The notes under the pieces were generated by a model. It was not told the DNA's origin. It ran no database searches and saw nothing but the letters and a program-made list of their open reading frames with translations. A stretch of DNA of 8,729 nt from Coleofasciculus sp. S288 (lineage in GTDB: Bacteria; Cyanobacteriota; Cyanobacteriia; Cyanobacteriales; Coleofasciculaceae), in the NCBI GenBank assembly GCA_020216575.1, contig JAIUYC010000099.1:1-8729 (forward strand), read 5' to 3'. Within the stretch, counting starts at the first letter, position 1, and every line of letters starts with the position of its first letter. A program made the translations under genes and the position numbers. Positions 7,538 to 8,729 of the stretch are shown one piece after another.

Positions 7538-7568
7538 CTACCATAAAACCTAAAATCTGCCAGGAAAG

Positions 7569-7587
7569 AGTAGAAGCATAAGTTTTC
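7569..7587 (+). repeat. Degenerate TnsB-type repeat R3 (innermost, right end)
   Basis: AGTAGAAGCATAAGTTTTC matches the consensus at 15 of 19 positions when read on the + strand and only about 9 of 19 on the minus strand. It begins 32 bp after the stop codon of the second tniQ gene, so the right end starts as soon as coding sequence stops. Confidence 0.55.
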
Positions 7588-7595
7588 CGAGGTGA

Positions 7596-7614
7596 ATTGG
7601 AAGCATATGGGTTC
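7596..7614 (+). repeat. Degenerate TnsB-type repeat R2 (right end)
   Basis: ATTGGAAGCATATGGGTTC matches the consensus at 13 of 19 positions on the + strand. The core GGAA...TTCC is partly palindromic, so its orientation is uncertain. Spacing is 27 bp from R3 and 26 bp to R1. Confidence 0.5.
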
Positions 7615-7619
7615 CGTCA

Positions 7620-7644
7620 CGGAAAAGTTATGGTTCCAGTCACA
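7620..7644 (-). repeat. Right terminal inverted repeat of the transposon
   Basis: Read on the minus strand it starts TGTGACTGG and pairs with the left tip at 23 of 25 positions. The terminal ACA on the + strand is 7642-7644. It lies 83 bp after the stop codon of the last transposition gene and 30 bp before the tRNA 3' end. Confidence 0.88.
7622..7640 (-). repeat. TnsB-type binding repeat R1 (right tip)
   Basis: Exact reverse complement of ACTGGAACCATAACTTTTC. It is the terminal right-end site, in mirror orientation to L1 as expected for a transposon tip. Confidence 0.82.
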
Positions 7645-7649
7645 GACAA
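7645..7649. repeat. Presumed 5-bp target site duplication, right copy (GACAA)
   Basis: These five bases directly follow the terminal ACA. Tn7-family insertion duplicates 5 bp. The only two left-flank bases in the window (1-2) are AA, the same as the last two bases of GACAA. The other three bases of the left copy lie outside the window. Confidence 0.6.
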
Positions 7650-7674
7650 GAGGCACCAGACCCCCATTTTAATA

Positions 7675-7746
7675 AGCTGGTGACAGGATTTGAACCTGCG
7701 GCCGGCGGTTTACAAAACCGCTGCTCTACCACTGAGCTACACCAGC
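7675..7746 (-). tRNA. trnT: tRNA-Thr (anticodon UGU)
   Basis: Read on the minus strand, all arms fold: acceptor GCTGGTG with CACCAGC, D arm GCTC/GAGC, anticodon stem GCGGT/ACCGC around loop TTTGTAA, and T stem GCAGG/CCTGT around TTCAAAT. The loop gives anticodon TGT (7712-7714 on the + strand), which reads ACA threonine codons. The 3' CCA is not encoded, as is common in cyanobacteria. The gene is intact: the transposon sits 30 bp beyond its 3' end and leaves it functional, as expected for a safe chromosomal attachment site. Confidence 0.95.
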
Positions 7747-7756
7747 AGCTAAAGTC

Positions 7757-7791
7757 AGCATAGCACACTCCTTGGCTGGGCAATAAGCCAA
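7757..7791 (-). promoter_or_regulatory. Candidate tRNA-Thr promoter region with a 6-bp palindrome
   Basis: On the minus strand, TATGCT (7757-7762) is a fair -10 box 10 bases before the tRNA, preceded by a weak TTGCCC-like -35 (7778-7783, short 15-base spacer). TTGGCT (7772-7777) and AGCCAA (7786-7791) form perfect arms with an 8-base loop across the -35 region and could be an operator. Confidence 0.3.
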
Positions 7792-7941
7792 CAAAAGAGC
7801 CATTTCTAATTATATCACTGATTTTTGCGATGCTGCCACAATCTTTTCAAAAATAACCAGCGATAAACTTGGCATTCTTACTTGTGTTATCACAATAACG
7901 TATTGCATTTTGCGACTCATTAAAAATAAACCAGGAGCTAG

Positions 7942-8013
7942 ATGCAATTAAAGCAAGATTTAGAGCAACCGTCGCCAGCCGTAAAGTATCCGTTGGCGAT
8001 CGCACGGCGTTGA
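7942..8013 (+). CDS. Possible 23-residue small protein or leader peptide
   Basis: ATG at 7942 follows AGGAG (7933-7937) by four bases and opens a 23-codon frame (start MQLKQDLEQ, end LAIARR) closed by TGA at 8011-8013. The ribosome site is the main support. The sequence is not recognised. If real it could be a leader upstream of the sulfate-binding gene, but the TATAGT box lies after it, so it may be outside that transcript. Chance is quite possible. Confidence 0.2.
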   Translation: MQLKQDLEQPSPAVKYPLAIARR

Positions 8014-8021
8014 TTAATTTC

Positions 8022-8068
8022 GTTACTGACTGTACAGAAACGTCCTCATCTGCGGTACTATCTATAGT
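8022..8068 (+). promoter_or_regulatory. Candidate regulated promoter of the sulfate-binding gene
   Basis: TATAGT (8063-8068) is a good -10 box but has no -35 box at the right distance, which suggests activator dependence. Upstream, GTT-N8-TAC (8022-8035) is one base from the NtcA pattern GTA-N8-TAC, and CTGTACAG (8030-8037) is a perfect palindrome. Spacing to the -10 box (27 bases) is longer than usual for NtcA, so the regulator is uncertain; a sulfur regulator of the CysR type would also be reasonable. Confidence 0.25.
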
Positions 8069-8112
8069 TCATGGTAAAAATATCGGTATCCCGACCGAAT
8101 AACCGTAGTTTT

Positions 8113-8120
8113 AAAGGAGG
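8113..8120 (+). promoter_or_regulatory. Ribosome binding site of the sulfate-binding gene
   Basis: AAAGGAGG is a near-perfect Shine-Dalgarno sequence eight bases before ATG 8129 and fixes that start. None of the transposon genes has one this strong. Confidence 0.8.
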
Positions 8121-8128
8121 ACGTATCG

Positions 8129-8729
8129 ATGCAGTTATGGCAAAAAATTACTCAACTTAGAGAACCTCACCGGTGGAGCCAACAGCTCGCTAGATGGCTC
8201 CAACCTAGGTCTTTGCGAAGATTTGTGTCCCTATTTCTGGTAGGGGTAAGCTTGAGTGTAGCGATCGCCTCTTGCTCTGGCGACAACACTAACAATCCCA
8301 ATGCCAGTTCTGCAAGTAGCTCCGCTGCTCAGAAGGACGATGTGGAGCTAACCCTTGTCTCCTTCGCAGTTACTAAAGCCGCCCACGACGAGATCATCCC
8401 CAAGTTTGTCGAACAGTGGAAAAAAGAACATAACCAAAACGTCACCTTCCAGCCCAGCTATGGTGGATCGGGTACCCAAACCCGTGCTGTGATTGATGGC
8501 TTGGAAGCCGATATCGTACACCTAGCACTTGCCCTCGACACCAAGAAAATTGAGAAAGCAGGCTTAATTGAACCCGGATGGGAACAAGAAGCTCCCAATA
8601 ACGCCATTGTCAGTAAGTCTGTAGCAGCGATCGTCACCCGCGAAGGCAATCCCAAAGGTATCAAAACCTGGGCTGATTTAGCCAAACCAGATGTAAAAGT
8701 GATTACAGCTAACCCCAAAACCTCTGGCG
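8129..8729 (+). CDS. sbpA: Sulfate ABC transporter substrate-binding lipoprotein, 5' part
   Basis: The frame is open from ATG 8129 to the window end, giving the first 200 residues. An Arg-rich start and a hydrophobic segment (about 33-47) lead to IASC, a lipobox with C49, so the protein is expected to be lipidated and held outside the inner membrane. A Ser/Asn-rich linker follows. The mature part starts VELTLVSFAVTKAAHDEII and contains PSYGGSGTQTRAVIDGLEAD and HLALALDTKKIEKAGLI, characteristic of the sulfate/thiosulfate-binding Sbp family; it delivers sulfate to a CysTWA-type transporter. The strong ribosome site supports the start. A HIP1 octamer lies in the signal region (8261-8268). The gene is host chromosome, outside the transposon, and is cut by the window edge rather than broken. 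Confidence 0.9.
   Translation, partial: MQLWQKITQLREPHRWSQQLARWLQPRSLRRFVSLFLVGVSLSVAIASCSGDNTNNPNASSASSSAAQKDDVELTLVSFAVTKAAHDEIIPKFVEQWKKEHNQNVTFQPSYGGSGTQTRAVIDGLEADIVHLALALDTKKIEKAGLIEPGWEQEAPNNAIVSKSVAAIVTREGNPKGIKTWADLAKPDVKVITANPKTSG

Larger units (their letters stand above)
3..7644. mobile_element. Complete minimal Tn7-like transposon (TnsAB-TnsC-TniQ-TniQ), inserted next to tRNA-Thr
   Basis: Both ends can be placed. Bases 3-27 and the reverse complement of 7620-7644 match at 23 of 25 positions, start with TGT as Tn7-type ends do, and each contain the 19-bp repeat ACTGGAACCATAACTTTTC four bases in from the tip. The right tip is followed by GACAA; the two bases visible before the left tip are AA, which fits a 5-bp duplication GACAA as made by Tn7-family transposases. 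Between the ends lie only four genes, all on the + strand: fused tnsA-tnsB, tnsC and two tniQ/tnsD-like genes. No cargo, cas gene or CRISPR array is seen. The element sits 30 bp beyond the 3' end of a tRNA-Thr gene, the type of site that TnsD-like proteins of cyanobacterial Tn7 relatives use. Only two bases of left flank are available, so the duplication is supported but not proven. Confidence 0.9.
7747..8128. other. Intergenic region between tRNA-Thr and the sulfate-binding gene
   Basis: This 382-base region outside the transposon contains the tRNA promoter side, a possible 23-codon open frame with its own ribosome site (7942-8013), a HIP1 octamer (7996-8003), an 8-bp palindrome CTGTACAG (8030-8037), a TATAGT box (8063-8068), and TCGGT/ACCGA arms shortly before the next gene. 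No other gene is evident. Confidence 0.6.

Noticed and set aside
7538..7568. Rho-independent terminator after the last tniQ
   Set aside because: No GC-rich hairpin with a T-run is visible between the stop codon and the first right-end repeat.
8458..8718. 86-residue open frame on the minus strand at the right edge
   Set aside because: It lies fully opposite the sulfate-binding gene, which has a strong ribosome site and clear family motifs; the reverse frame is a shadow.
1..8729. CRISPR array or cas gene
   Set aside because: I looked for regularly spaced repeats of about 25-40 bases and for Cas proteins, since the gene order resembles CRISPR-linked transposons. None is present; the only recurring repeats are the 19-bp end sites.

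Overview
The window holds one compact Tn7-like transposon with both ends visible (about 3-7644, 7.6 kb), inserted beside a cyanobacterial tRNA-Thr gene, followed by the start of a host sulfate-binding lipoprotein gene. The host is most likely a cyanobacterium. Evidence: the cyanobacterial HIP1 octamer GCGATCGC occurs at 7996-8003 and 8261-8268 in the flank (one further copy noticed inside the element at 7298-7305), the tRNA does not encode CCA, the sulfate-binding protein is of the SbpA type, and the transposition proteins resemble the TnsAB-fusion Tn7 branch known from cyanobacteria. The species cannot be named from this sequence.

Layout. Bases 1-2 are the last two bases of the left flank. 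Bases 3-153 form the left end, with four TnsB-type binding repeats. Bases 154-515 carry no intact gene, only a possible promoter and a possible frameshifted helix-turn-helix remnant. Four genes then follow on the + strand: a fused tnsA-tnsB (516-3248), tnsC (3251-4444, 2 bp later), a first tniQ/tnsD-like gene (4434-6011, overlapping tnsC by 11 bp), and, after a 119-bp spacer with inverted repeats, a second tniQ/tnsD-like paralogue (6131-7537). The right end (7569-7644) starts about 30 bp after the last stop codon, so there is essentially no cargo. Beyond it lie a 5-bp presumed target duplication (GACAA), 25 bp of flank, tRNA-Thr(UGU) on the minus strand, a 380-bp intergenic region, and the 5' part of an sbpA-like gene that runs off the window.

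How the parts should work together (family knowledge plus inference). TnsB domains bind the 19-bp end repeats and join the 3' ends, and the TnsA domain cuts the 5' strands, giving cut-and-paste transposition. TnsC is the ATP-dependent adaptor. The TniQ/TnsD proteins choose the site, here presumably the tRNA-Thr gene, with insertion 30 bp beyond its 3' end. No cas gene and no CRISPR array is visible. The most interesting feature is that a four-gene core resembling that of I-B2-type CRISPR-associated transposons (TnsAB, TnsC, two TniQ-family proteins) stands alone, with both TniQ proteins long and built from zinc ribbons, a Cro-like HTH and a variable number of about 60-residue C-terminal modules.
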